Source: Muricauda sp. MAR_2010_75 (GTDB taxonomy: Bacteria; Bacteroidota; Bacteroidia; Flavobacteriales; Flavobacteriaceae). Taken from it: a stretch of DNA of 64,000 nt. Under the pieces are notes generated by a model that did no database searches, was not told where the DNA came from, and saw only the letters and a program-made list of their open reading frames with translations. Position numbers and translations under genes: made by a program. Each line of letters starts with the position of its first letter. Within the stretch, counting starts at the first letter, position 1. Positions 1 to 8,036 of this stretch are shown one piece after another. The DNA lies in contig NZ_JQNJ01000001.1 of assembly GCF_000745185.1 (NCBI RefSeq), positions 2,703,501-2,767,500 of the forward strand. The letters are read 5' to 3'.

Positions 1-1
1 G

Positions 2-211
2 GTTTATATTTGGGAAGCCGGTTCGGGAAACAAAGAATCTGAAGAGGGTACCGTAATCATTGACAAGGCGATTGCCGTGTTCGATGAGTTAATGGGCAAA
101 ATCCATCAGAAAGAGGTAGAGGATACCAAAGCCCATTTCAAGGAAATTAGGGCCCAATTGGAAGAAAAAGCCACAGAACTTGTGGAAGAACTGAACAATC
201 TCGCCAGTTAG
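2..211 (+). CDS. C-terminal end of an unidentified protein (partial)
   Basis: An open frame enters from the left edge and ends at the TAG at 209-211, giving the last 69 residues of a protein whose start lies outside the window. The visible part is highly charged, rich in Glu, Lys and Ala, and its last 45 residues look like an amphipathic helix or coiled coil. I do not recognise the family from this fragment. Its stop codon abuts the stop codon of the convergent lipoprotein gene that follows, with no spacer. Confidence 0.6.
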   Translation, partial: VYIWEAGSGNKESEEGTVIIDKAIAVFDELMGKIHQKEVEDTKAHFKEIRAQLEEKATELVEELNNLAS

Positions 212-913
212 TTATTCCTGCTCCTTTAAAAAGGCTGAAAGGGCTTTTCCGTATTTGGATGATGCCACTTCAGGGGAAAGTCCATTGTACACAGAGTCCA
301 AATATTTGGGGTTTGCTTCACTGGCCTCCGTTAACATAATATATGGAGTGGCATAGGAATCGCCATTGTTCAACCCAAAATTAAGTACATATCTGTACCT
401 GTTCAACAGGTTTTGGTCCGCCAATCTTTGTAGGGAATCCAATGCCTCGGTGTTTTCTTGATATTTTGGTTGGGCGGCTTCTTGCATCAAGCTCAAATCC
501 TTTAGGTTGAAATTGGATAACATTTTGTTGAATTCAGAAAGTTTTTCATGGGATGCGGAACCCGATATTTTGGGATTCATATCAAAAGTGTTCCAAGATG
601 TATTGATGACGATTTCTCCAGGTTCCCCAAAAAACATAATCCTATCATTTACATCATTCTTATCCTCTTTTTCCAAATAGAGGTAAAACACATCGGGATC
701 TACCACTTCTTCTGAAAAACTGAAATTGCCATCACCCTCAATTTTGAGGGAATCCAATACCACCAAGGTTGAATCGTTGAATTGTTGCAGAAAAAGGGTA
801 CCTTTTTTCAGGCCTTTTATGTTTCCGGAAACAATCATGGTGTTTTCCGTGTTCTTTTCACAGGAAGCAACGGCCAATGCCAAAAGTACTGCAGTAAGGA
901 TTCTCTTCATCAT
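212..913 (-). CDS. DUF4369-type lipoprotein
   Basis: A 233-residue protein starting MMKR with a signal peptide and a lipobox ending at Cys18 (LAVASC), so it is probably a lipoprotein. After the cysteine, residues about 25-120 resemble DUF4369 (a 'sGxIkg...G..ylq....' beta-rich opening), a domain that in Bacteroidota usually precedes an AhpC/TSA or TlpA thioredoxin domain. Here no thioredoxin CxxC is present and the protein is shorter than those fusions, so it is a stand-alone DUF4369 form. The frame is open further upstream to 1198, but that part overlaps the next gene and the signal peptide fixes the start at 913 (or 910). Function unknown. Confidence 0.8.
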   Translation of the reverse strand: MMKRILTAVLLALAVASCEKNTENTMIVSGNIKGLKKGTLFLQQFNDSTLVVLDSLKIEGDGNFSFSEEVVDPDVFYLYLEKEDKNDVNDRIMFFGEPGEIVINTSWNTFDMNPKISGSASHEKLSEFNKMLSNFNLKDLSLMQEAAQPKYQENTEALDSLQRLADQNLLNRYRYVLNFGLNNGDSYATPYIMLTEASEANPKYLDSVYNGLSPEVASSKYGKALSAFLKEQE

Positions 914-954
914 TAAAATTTTGCTCGGCAAATATGCATAAACTTCTGAACTTT

Positions 955-2217
955 TTAAACTTTGGAGGCCACTTCCATCAATAAAGCACAGATATAGGCT
1001 CCCGCAGTGCCCACAACATAGCCAAAAACGGCCAAAAGAATACCCACGGATGTCAAGGAAGGATGAAATTCGGCTGCCACAACCGGTGCTGAAGCAGCAC
1101 CTCCTACATTGGCCTGACTCCCCACGGCAAGAAAAAAGTAGGGAGCTTTGATCAATTTGGCCACTAAGATCAATAACCCGGCATGGATGGAAATCCAAAC
1201 CAACCCTATGGCAATGAGTCCGGGATTTTCCAAAACCTTGCCCAAATCCATTTTCATGCCAATGGTGGCCACCAATATGTAAATGAACATGCCCCCAATT
1301 TTGCTCGCTCCGGCCCCTTCATAATTTTTAGCTTTGGTAAAAGACAAACCTATTCCAATGGCAGTAGCAAAGACCACCATCCACAGAAACTGGGAGCCCA
1401 ACGAGGAAAGTATTTTTTGTTTGTTGCGGATTACCTCAAAATTGGCTTCCAAAAATCCAGCAAAATGATGGCCCAAAAAGTGGGCAATGCCTACTCCGGC
1501 AAAGGCATAAAACAGCATCATCATCAAATCGGGCAATGAGGTTACGCGTGCAATCTTTTCCGTATAGGTCGATACTTTTTGTTTTAGGTCCTCAATGGAA
1601 GCGGTGTCCGCTTTAAGCCAAGCATCAATCTTTTTTGTCTTTCCAATACCCAATAAAAGGATGGCCATCCAAAGATTGGCCACCACTATATCGATGAGGA
1701 CCATACCTCCATAATTTTCTTGGTTGTATTTAAAGACCTCCAGCATGGCGGCCTGATTGGCTCCACCACCAATCCAACTTCCGGCAATGGTGGCCAAGCC
1801 TCGCCAAACGGCATCAACACCGCTACCACCCACGGTTTCAGGAGAAAAAATGGAGACAATTAAAATGGCCAAAGGACCCCCGATAATAATACCGGCAGTG
1901 CCTGTTAAAAACATGATGAGTGCTTTGGAACCCAAATTTATGATGGCCTTAAGGTCTATACTCAAGGTCATTAAAATTAATGCGGCAGGTAAAAGATATC
2001 TACTGGCCACAAAATAGGTTTGCGATGCCGATTCGTCCACAATGCCCAAGCTCGCCAAAATTGCGGGCAAGAGGTAACACATGAGCACGGTGGGCACTAC
2101 ACCATAAAATTTATTCCAAAAACCGGTCTTGATTGATGAAGTATAAAAAACAAAGCCCAAACAGAGGCAAAGCAATCCGAAGATGACCGTGTCATCCGTA
2201 AAAGGTAGTTGGTCCAT
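955..2217 (-). CDS. DUF819 family integral membrane protein
   Basis: A 420-residue, very hydrophobic protein with roughly ten to twelve membrane segments spread over its whole length and a single charged cytoplasmic stretch around residues 195-225. The sequence (GGGANQAAM, a glycine-rich PVVAAEFHPSL near the end) matches the DUF819/YjcL family, whose substrate is not established but whose architecture suggests a transporter. A TATATTTG -7 box lies 22 bases before the ATG. It is followed on the same strand by the DUF4369 lipoprotein with a 41-base gap, so the two could share a transcript. Confidence 0.85.
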   Translation of the reverse strand: MDQLPFTDDTVIFGLLCLCLGFVFYTSSIKTGFWNKFYGVVPTVLMCYLLPAILASLGIVDESASQTYFVASRYLLPAALILMTLSIDLKAIINLGSKALIMFLTGTAGIIIGGPLAILIVSIFSPETVGGSGVDAVWRGLATIAGSWIGGGANQAAMLEVFKYNQENYGGMVLIDIVVANLWMAILLLGIGKTKKIDAWLKADTASIEDLKQKVSTYTEKIARVTSLPDLMMMLFYAFAGVGIAHFLGHHFAGFLEANFEVIRNKQKILSSLGSQFLWMVVFATAIGIGLSFTKAKNYEGAGASKIGGMFIYILVATIGMKMDLGKVLENPGLIAIGLVWISIHAGLLILVAKLIKAPYFFLAVGSQANVGGAASAPVVAAEFHPSLTSVGILLAVFGYVVGTAGAYICALLMEVASKV

Positions 2218-2239
2218 AGCGTTTAAATCCTGATATCCT

Positions 2240-2247
2240 CAAATATA
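2240..2247 (-). promoter_or_regulatory. -7 promoter box for DUF819 gene
   Basis: On the reverse strand this reads TATATTTG, a full match to the Bacteroidota -7 element TAnnTTTG, 22 bases before the start codon at 2217. No clear -33 TTG at the usual 17-21 base distance. Confidence 0.5.
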
Positions 2248-2275
2248 GGAAAATCAAAAAGTGTAGACGCTAGGC

Positions 2276-4474
2276 CTAAATGTTCAACCAATAGGTAAGC
2301 TTCAGGTTGATGGACCTGCTCCTCGGCATAATGGTATTGACAAAGTAATTGTCGTTGTACACCAAGAACAAATCGGATAGGGGGGCAAAACGCCATTGCA
2401 AACGGGAATTGAACCCTAAATTATCGAGCTGATTGCTATATTGCACCAATGTGGACCAAAAAACTGACTTGTTGAAGGTGATGTTTATCCGTGGACTCAA
2501 CAACCAAAGGTCGGCACTTTCATAAGGTTCTGGAAGTTGAATGCTGTTGTAGTTCATTCCCAATGAAAGAAATACAGTGGGCTGTAACCGTAAACTCATG
2601 TCACCCTCAAAGGAAAACCGCGTCCCATTATAGAAATCGCCATAGCCTGGCTCCAAAGAATAGGAAAACACCCTTCGTCGATCACTTTGAAATTCTACCT
2701 CATAACTTGTGTAATAGTAGCCTTGGTCTGCAGGCAATTCAACGCCACCATCGGTGCCAGTGGGGTCAAAAGGGTCGGTAAGATAGGTGAATCTATTAAA
2801 AAGACGCGCAGAAAGTTCTTCTTGGGTCTTAAACTGTGCCTGCCATCCCGTGAAGAAAAAATAATCAGTGTTTTGGTAGTCCATGGTGGGTTTCCAGATG
2901 GCATTGGGCTCAAACCGAAAACCATGGGAATTCAATTTGCCCTTTTTAGGCCAGAAGTTCACCTCAACAAAAGGTCTGGCGGCCACAATGTCATCTCTTC
3001 GGATGTAGCCCAGGTCCGATCTAAAATCTTCTCCGACAAAATTGCCGCGTAGCCCAAAATTCAAATACCTGGAATTGTATCGAAGGTCAACCCCTCCGGA
3101 ACCATCCCTATCGCCAATTTCATGGGCAAAGGACTTGTGGTAGTAAAATTTTCCGGTCCAAGTATTGTCTGCCGATGCAAGATTGTAGTCTAAACCTATA
3201 ACCCGATTGTACCGGTCTGCCTCTTCCAAAAAATCGTAATCCTCAAAGGTTTGACGGTTTACAAATAGAAAGCTGAGGTTGGAACGGGAAAATAGCTTCT
3301 TTTGGAGCGCAAATACGGTGTTGTTGTTACTGGGAATATGGTTTTCCTTATCCTCTTCAGTCTGGATGTTCAACAGACCCAATCGCCAGTTTTCATTGAT
3401 TTTTCCACTGAGTCGTATTCCGGCCACAATTCCATTTTCTATGGTTTCGTCCTCCAAATTTTCTGCAATCCCAATCCTTCTTGAAAAAAATGGGTTGGCA
3501 TCACGGTCATTTCCAAATGAACCAAAGAGATCGCTGTTATCTATAAAAAATTGTCTTCTTTCGGGAAGCGATACTTCAAAACGGCTAAGATTGGTAACAA
3601 AGTTATCCACTTCTACATTGGAGAAATCAGGATTGAGGGTAACATCCAAGTTCATGCCATTGCCTATGGATATTTTGGCATCACCGCCAAAATTCAATTT
3701 GCCCATGTCCTCATTGTTTTCATAATCCTTCCCAACAATGGCATTGGCATAAGGGATGATGGCCATGGGTGTTCTGGATTTTCCCAAAGGTTTTTCAAAG
3801 ATCATGTCGCCCATGAACGCCAAGCTGTAGATAAGCTGATTTTGTGGAATTTCTATCCATGTGCTTTGCTCATTGGTCTGCATATCGAACCGATAGCTGT
3901 TGAACCGCCACTTTGTTTCTCCTTGTTTAAACTTAAAAGAAGTGAGCGGGATGGCAATTTCACAGATATAATACCCGTCATAGAGCTTGGTTTCGCCCTG
4001 CCATTTTACATCCCACGACGTGGTAAAACCGCTGGGACCGGAACCTCCATTGGAAATTAAGGCTTCCCTTCGAACCCCGTAGGGGTTCATTCCAAAAAGA
4101 AATGCATTGGTACCGTCATTGAAGGTGTCGAAAAGTAAACTTATATTGTCATTGCCACCGGCCCTGTAATCTCTTTCCAAAGAAGGTATTACGTAATTAT
4201 CACCTTCAGTGTTCACTTTAATGCCAATGAAAAGTGTGGAGGCATTATAGAGCATTTTAATGTCCGTTTGTTGCAAGGCAGGTATAGAATCTGATGGGAA
4301 GTATTGCTGAAAACCATGGACACTTTCTGCAATTTGCCAAGCAGGATCATCAAGAATCCCATCGATCATCAAGGGGTCTTCTGTATATTTTACGGTGAAT
4401 TGTTTCGGACTGGTTTGGGCAAAAAATAGGAATGGAAAAAGTAGTGTACTGATTACAGAACGAAAATAAAACAT
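2276..4474 (-). CDS. DUF5916 outer-membrane protein with N-terminal CBM9-like domain
   Basis: A 732-residue secreted protein with a signal peptide ending about residue 20. Residues about 25-220 contain the DGILDDPAW opening and following beta-sandwich pattern of the family 9 carbohydrate-binding-like domain; the rest is DUF5916, with alternating aromatic/hydrophobic strands and a terminal aromatic strand (LTYWLNI) typical of a beta-barrel inserted in the outer membrane. The family is common in Bacteroidota; the ligand is unknown. The start is supported by a TAAATTTG -7 box 22 bases upstream. Gene stands alone between DUF819 and the divergent nuclease. Confidence 0.8.
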   Translation of the reverse strand: MFYFRSVISTLLFPFLFFAQTSPKQFTVKYTEDPLMIDGILDDPAWQIAESVHGFQQYFPSDSIPALQQTDIKMLYNASTLFIGIKVNTEGDNYVIPSLERDYRAGGNDNISLLFDTFNDGTNAFLFGMNPYGVRREALISNGGSGPSGFTTSWDVKWQGETKLYDGYYICEIAIPLTSFKFKQGETKWRFNSYRFDMQTNEQSTWIEIPQNQLIYSLAFMGDMIFEKPLGKSRTPMAIIPYANAIVGKDYENNEDMGKLNFGGDAKISIGNGMNLDVTLNPDFSNVEVDNFVTNLSRFEVSLPERRQFFIDNSDLFGSFGNDRDANPFFSRRIGIAENLEDETIENGIVAGIRLSGKINENWRLGLLNIQTEEDKENHIPSNNNTVFALQKKLFSRSNLSFLFVNRQTFEDYDFLEEADRYNRVIGLDYNLASADNTWTGKFYYHKSFAHEIGDRDGSGGVDLRYNSRYLNFGLRGNFVGEDFRSDLGYIRRDDIVAARPFVEVNFWPKKGKLNSHGFRFEPNAIWKPTMDYQNTDYFFFTGWQAQFKTQEELSARLFNRFTYLTDPFDPTGTDGGVELPADQGYYYTSYEVEFQSDRRRVFSYSLEPGYGDFYNGTRFSFEGDMSLRLQPTVFLSLGMNYNSIQLPEPYESADLWLLSPRINITFNKSVFWSTLVQYSNQLDNLGFNSRLQWRFAPLSDLFLVYNDNYFVNTIMPRSRSINLKLTYWLNI

Positions 4475-4495
4475 TAGTTGAGCTTAGTTGGTGTA

Positions 4496-4503
4496 CAAAT
4501 TTA
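4496..4503 (-). promoter_or_regulatory. -7 promoter box for DUF5916 gene
   Basis: Reverse-strand TAAATTTG, matching TAnnTTTG, 22 bases before the ATG at 4474. Confidence 0.5.
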
Positions 4504-4640
4504 AGATTTAGCTTCGTTAAAAAAATCCCAAAGTTTGCGTTGGGGCATTGTCTTTCAAAAAAGATGGTGAAAATTGGCATTCATAAATTTTGTTAATTGA
4601 TTTCATATCTTGTTGTCTTCTTTTGAAGCAATCATCAATC

Positions 4641-5408
4641 ATGAAAAAAATCATCCTCCTTTTTGTACTGGCCCCTGTGCTTGCCTTTGGTAACTTTTGG
4701 GGAAAAACGGGACATCGTGTCACAGGGCATATTGCCCAAAATCATTTATCTGGAAAGGCCAAGCGGGCTTTGAACGATTTGTTGGAAGGGCATAGCCTTG
4801 CTTTTGTATCAACCTATGCCGATGAAATAAAAGCAGACCGAAAGTATTCCAAATATTCGGCTTGGCACTATGTCAACTACCCATTGGGTATGCGCTATGA
4901 GGATTCGGAAAAGAGTGAATATGGGGACATTATCACGGCCATTGAGGAGTGCAAACAAATAATAAAGGACAAAAATAGGAGTAGGGAAGACCGGGTATTT
5001 TACCTAAAAATGTTGGTACATCTTATTGGCGATCTGCATCAACCTATGCATGCCAGTAGGGCTGAAGACAAGGGGGGGAACGATATCCAGGTACAGTGGT
5101 TTGGCGAAGGCAGTAATTTGCATCGGGTGTGGGATAAAAACTTAATTGTTTCCTATGGGATGACCTACACGGAACTGGCCAACGAATTGGATGAAGTTTC
5201 CCGAAAAGAGCGTAAGAAAATCCAAGAAGGCACCATTTACGATTGGGTGGATGAATCGCACCAAATTTGTGCAGAATTATATGACTCCGCAGAGAAAGGC
5301 GAAAAATTGGGCTACCAATATACCTATCAATACAATGATGTGCTATTTCAGCAATTACAACGAGGAGGATTGCGCTTGGCCAAAGTACTAAACGACTTGT
5401 TTGCCTAA
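4641..5408 (+). CDS. Secreted S1/P1-type nuclease
   Basis: A 255-residue exported nuclease. The signal peptide (MKKIILLFVLAPVLAFGNF) would be cut so that Trp20 becomes the mature N-terminus, as required in this family where the N-terminal Trp binds zinc. All nine trinuclear-zinc ligands of P1 nuclease can be placed with matching spacing: W20, H25, D61, H76, H127, D131 (in HLIGDLHQPMH), H137, H161 and D165 (HRVWD). It should cut single-stranded DNA and RNA in the periplasm or outside the cell, probably for phosphate or nucleotide scavenging. The frame is open from 4590, but the ATG at 4641 gives the signal peptide. Confidence 0.93.
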   Translation: MKKIILLFVLAPVLAFGNFWGKTGHRVTGHIAQNHLSGKAKRALNDLLEGHSLAFVSTYADEIKADRKYSKYSAWHYVNYPLGMRYEDSEKSEYGDIITAIEECKQIIKDKNRSREDRVFYLKMLVHLIGDLHQPMHASRAEDKGGNDIQVQWFGEGSNLHRVWDKNLIVSYGMTYTELANELDEVSRKERKKIQEGTIYDWVDESHQICAELYDSAEKGEKLGYQYTYQYNDVLFQQLQRGGLRLAKVLNDLFA

Positions 5409-5419
5409 GCGGCCAAAAC

Positions 5420-6298
5420 TTATTGCAATACGGTCTTTAATTGATTCCTGTATTCTGATGGGTTTTGACCTGTGAACGCTTTAAACGACTTGTTGAAATG
5501 TGAAAAGTTGTTGAATCCACTTTCGTAACAAACCTGGGTAATGCTCATAGGTTGCTCTGCCAAAAGTTTGGAGGCATGCACTAAACGGTACTCATTTACA
5601 AACTGCGTAAAGGTCTTGTTGGTGATTTTTTTGAAGTACCTACAAAAAGAAGGTACTGTCATGCTTACCATGTCCGCAATTTCATCCAAGCTGATATCTT
5701 CCTTAAAATTGGTCTTCACATGGTTGAAGACAATATTGATACGGTCGTTGTCCTTCACCTCGGTCTCCATGGAAAAGCCTTCCCCGTTCAATACCTTGAT
5801 CTCATCGGAAGTAGCCAATATGTTGAGTATATTAAGGATGGACAAGAGTCGTTGAAAGTCGGTCTGGTATTCCAAGATTTCCATTTTTTCACCAACCTTC
5901 ATCTTGGTCTTACCTGAAAAGGCAATCCCTCCCTTGGCAACCTCAAACAGTTTTTGAATATTCTTCATTTCTGGGATGTTGAAGAAATCACTCCCCAAAA
6001 AATCAGCTTTCATCTGAACTAGGGTCTCACTTTTGTTTCCTGTTAATTTATCGGTAAAGCCACAATGGGGCAGATTGGAACCTATTAGGATAAGGTCTCC
6101 GTTCCTAAAATAAGAGACATGGCTGCCTATTTGCCGTTTTCCGGACCCTCCGTTAATATAGACGAGCTCCAATTCCGGGTGATAATGCCAGCCATTGTTC
6201 TTGTTCTCGTTGTTCTCATTGAACTTTTGATAGGTAAACGAGTGACCAAAACTAGGCGCAATTGCCTCAAAAGCAGGTTTTTGAATCATTTTTGCCAT
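5420..6298 (-). CDS. AraC family transcriptional regulator with cupin-like sensor domain
   Basis: A 292-residue regulator. Residues about 20-110 form a cupin-like ligand domain (the NNGWHYHPELELVYINGGSG stretch is typical of AraC cupins). Residues about 190-290 are a double helix-turn-helix of AraC type, including the SMSVPSFCRYFKK-like first HTH, the ITQVCYESGFNNFSHFNKSFK signature and the terminal GQNPSEYR motif. It is divergent from a small secreted protein gene; the shared intergenic region has a perfect 7-base-arm palindrome. Ligand unknown; related Bacteroidota proteins often sit near sugar utilisation genes, but none are next to it here. Confidence 0.9.
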   Translation of the reverse strand: MAKMIQKPAFEAIAPSFGHSFTYQKFNENNENKNNGWHYHPELELVYINGGSGKRQIGSHVSYFRNGDLILIGSNLPHCGFTDKLTGNKSETLVQMKADFLGSDFFNIPEMKNIQKLFEVAKGGIAFSGKTKMKVGEKMEILEYQTDFQRLLSILNILNILATSDEIKVLNGEGFSMETEVKDNDRINIVFNHVKTNFKEDISLDEIADMVSMTVPSFCRYFKKITNKTFTQFVNEYRLVHASKLLAEQPMSITQVCYESGFNNFSHFNKSFKAFTGQNPSEYRNQLKTVLQ

Positions 6299-6348
6299 TT
6301 TAAATTTGGTAGTGTAAAGTTACTGCCATGTTGTGTAGGGCGTCTCTA

Positions 6349-6356
6349 CAAAATTA
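6349..6356 (-). promoter_or_regulatory. -7 promoter box for AraC gene
   Basis: Reverse-strand TAATTTTG, matching TAnnTTTG, 51 bases before the start codon at 6298. Confidence 0.4.
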
Positions 6357-6391
6357 ACTAAAATCTATACTATTTTAACCTTAGCACAAAG

Positions 6392-6412
6392 TTAACATAT
6401 TTACCATGTTAA
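6392..6412. promoter_or_regulatory. 21-base palindrome, possible operator
   Basis: TTAACAT, seven bases, ATGTTAA: a perfect inverted repeat between the divergent AraC regulator and the small secreted protein gene, upstream of both -7 boxes. Position and symmetry suggest a dimeric regulator site; which protein binds is not known. Confidence 0.35.
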
Positions 6413-6464
6413 AATTGCATAGAAACTGGAAAAGATGGTGGTATTACAGACGGCTACTCCGCCA

Positions 6465-6472
6465 TACATTTG
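6465..6472 (+). promoter_or_regulatory. -7 promoter box for small secreted protein
   Basis: TACATTTG matches TAnnTTTG and lies 28 bases before the ATG at 6501, which supports that start over the in-frame codons further upstream. Confidence 0.55.
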
Positions 6473-6500
6473 TACTGTAATCTTAAAAAAACGAAATGTT

Positions 6501-6854
6501 ATGAAGTCAGTAGTAAATTATCTAGTAGCAGGAGCATTCCTATTAGTATCAACAATAGGGTTTGCCAACGGACCAGCAAAAAGCGAAGTTGAAAAGAAAT
6601 TGGTTAAAGTTGAACTTGACCCAGTTTTTGTAAAGAAAGGCGACAAGTTGATGATGAACCTTTTGAACATCTCTCAAGGAATGGTGATTCTTAAGGTATA
6701 TGACAGCCAAGACAGATTGGTTTACAATGAGTCAATCGATGGGAAACTTGTTGTAGAAAAGGCTTTCAACTTTGAAAGAGCTTTTGAAGACGAATATACC
6801 ATAGTTGTAGTTGATAAGTTTGGTACTTACAAAGAAACTATGGCAGTAAAATAG
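6501..6854 (+). CDS. Small secreted protein, Ig-like, unknown function
   Basis: A 117-residue protein with a clear signal peptide (MKSVVNYLVAGAFLLVSTIGFA). The mature part is a run of predicted beta strands with lysine/aspartate turns (VFVKKGDKLMMNLLNISQGMVILKVYDSQDRLVY), resembling a single Ig-like or C-terminal sorting-type beta-sandwich of Bacteroidota. No catalytic motif. It has its own promoter and a strong terminator right after the stop, so it is a single-gene transcript. Codon choice is strongly biased to major codons, which suggests high expression (inference). Divergent from the AraC regulator. Confidence 0.75.
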   Translation: MKSVVNYLVAGAFLLVSTIGFANGPAKSEVEKKLVKVELDPVFVKKGDKLMMNLLNISQGMVILKVYDSQDRLVYNESIDGKLVVEKAFNFERAFEDEYTIVVVDKFGTYKETMAVK

Positions 6855-6881
6855 TTTGTTTAGTTAATTTTTATGTGCATG

Positions 6882-6907
6882 GGGCCCTTTCGAGGGCCCT
6901 TTTTTTA
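6882..6907 (+). terminator. Rho-independent terminator
   Basis: GGGCCC, six-base spacer, GGGCCC followed by seven Ts, 27 bases after the small secreted protein gene. It also overlaps the end of the convergent MOSC gene and may serve both strands. Confidence 0.85.
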
Positions 6908-7537
6908 TAGCAATTTTTCAAGACGTTCTCTTTTTTCCGGAGGGAGGGCATCATTTTCAATAGCAAGTTTTAGATGTTCCTGGTTCTTTTCCCTGGAAAA
7001 AAGCAAACGATAAAATTCTTGGGTGGTCAATGTATCTTGGGATTCCTCTACCAATTCCATCATATCACTTGTACCAACTTTACCAACCTCCAAAATGCGG
7101 ACATAGGTACCTGGAAAACCATGGTCAATGAATTCTTTTAAGATATCCTGTGACCCAAATCGGATTCCAAGCTTAAAACAGGGTTCCCTGGGTTGGGTAA
7201 TTTGTACCAAGGCCGTTCCCAGTCTGTAGACACTACCGATTTTTATTTTTGACTCATCCAAGCCCTCAACGGTGAGATTTTCGCCAAACATGCCCCAATC
7301 CCATTCCAAGTGAGGATATTTTTCTTTCCAATAAGGATACTGGTCAGCCGAAAAAAGATAGCAAGCCTTAAAAACACCTCCGTGTACTTTTCTATCTGCA
7401 ATGGTGTCCTTGGCTACACTCTCCGTTTCCAGAAATAATGGTTCTTCAACGGGTTGTTTGTAGATGCCTGTTGTAGTTTGTTTGCCGTTCCATACTATTG
7501 GAGTAGGGTGGCCTATGTTGGTTGAGATGACTTTCAT
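6905..7537 (-). CDS. MOSC domain protein (YiiM-like)
   Basis: A 210-residue protein whose middle contains the MOSC beta-barrel, with KVHGGVFKACYLFSADQYPYW, the GMFGENLTVEGLDES motif and the conserved cysteine in QPREPCFKLG (about residue 127) that handles the molybdenum cofactor or sulfur in the family. The C-terminal 40 residues match the helical tail of the YiiM subfamily, which takes part in reduction of N-hydroxylated substrates. The start was set at 7537 (MKVISTNIG), five bases after the DoxX-like gene stops, so the two form a tight pair. The in-frame extension upstream runs into the DoxX gene and has no family similarity. Confidence 0.88.
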   Translation of the reverse strand: MKVISTNIGHPTPIVWNGKQTTTGIYKQPVEEPLFLETESVAKDTIADRKVHGGVFKACYLFSADQYPYWKEKYPHLEWDWGMFGENLTVEGLDESKIKIGSVYRLGTALVQITQPREPCFKLGIRFGSQDILKEFIDHGFPGTYVRILEVGKVGTSDMMELVEESQDTLTTQEFYRLLFSREKNQEHLKLAIENDALPPEKRERLEKLL

Positions 7538-7542
7538 GTTTT

Positions 7543-7902
7543 TTAATATGTTAAATAAGTATATGCCCAGTACATCAATCCAAATTGCAATGGAATTCTT
7601 AGGATAAGAATCCATTTAGGAATTCCAGCCGAAGCTTTTTGACCAGAAAGCATGTAAGCATGTACCAGCAAAAAAACTGTCAGCATTAGGATAATTCCAT
7701 AGATGCAATAGTCCCTTATTTCTTCAAAACCTAACCCAATTCCCAGAACAATTTCAGCCAACCCACTTAAAAGTACCAAAAGCTTGGGATTGGGAAGGTA
7801 ACGGGGCATTATCCGCAAATACACCTTCGGAAAAATAAAATGGGCCATACCTGCAATTACATACATACTGGCCATTAGATACAAATGCCATGGGTTTTCC
7901 AT
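7543..7902 (-). CDS. DoxX-like small membrane protein
   Basis: A 119-residue protein with four predicted membrane helices (about residues 5-22, 38-58, 66-86, 97-116) and the small-residue/Pro pattern of the DoxX/DUF4267-like family; the FPKVYLRIMPRYLPNP and GLAEIVLGIGL segments are characteristic. Biochemical role unknown. It overlaps nothing and is followed five bases later by the MOSC gene on the same strand, so they are probably co-transcribed. Confidence 0.8.
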   Translation of the reverse strand: MENPWHLYLMASMYVIAGMAHFIFPKVYLRIMPRYLPNPKLLVLLSGLAEIVLGIGLGFEEIRDYCIYGIILMLTVFLLVHAYMLSGQKASAGIPKWILILRIPLQFGLMYWAYTYLTY

Positions 7903-7947
7903 GGACTAAAAATAAGAAAAAGGATGTCTATAAAAGGAAAATGTTAG

Positions 7948-8009
7948 TTCGAGCGCAGTCGAGAACTCTTTAAAGCCGTAATAAATATCGGCATCTCGAC
8001 TGCGCTCGA
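7948..8009. repeat. Inverted repeat of a dispersed flavobacterial element
   Basis: Two perfect 15-base arms, TCGAGCGCAGTCGAG (7949-7963) and its complement (7995-8009), separated by 31 bases, fill the gap between the convergent-side ends of the DoxX-like gene and htpG. This CGAGCGCAGTCGAG sequence is a dispersed repeat found in many flavobacterial genomes; a related half copy lies at 56780-56797. It could fold as a transcript-ending or stabilising hairpin, but has no T tract. Confidence 0.75.
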
Positions 8010-8036
8010 TGTGACAGTTGTTGAAAATTGAAACCC

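Noticed and set aside
914-1198. Long N-terminal extension of the DUF4369 lipoprotein
   Set aside because: Cysteine-rich shadow of the DUF819 gene; the lipoprotein signal begins at 913.
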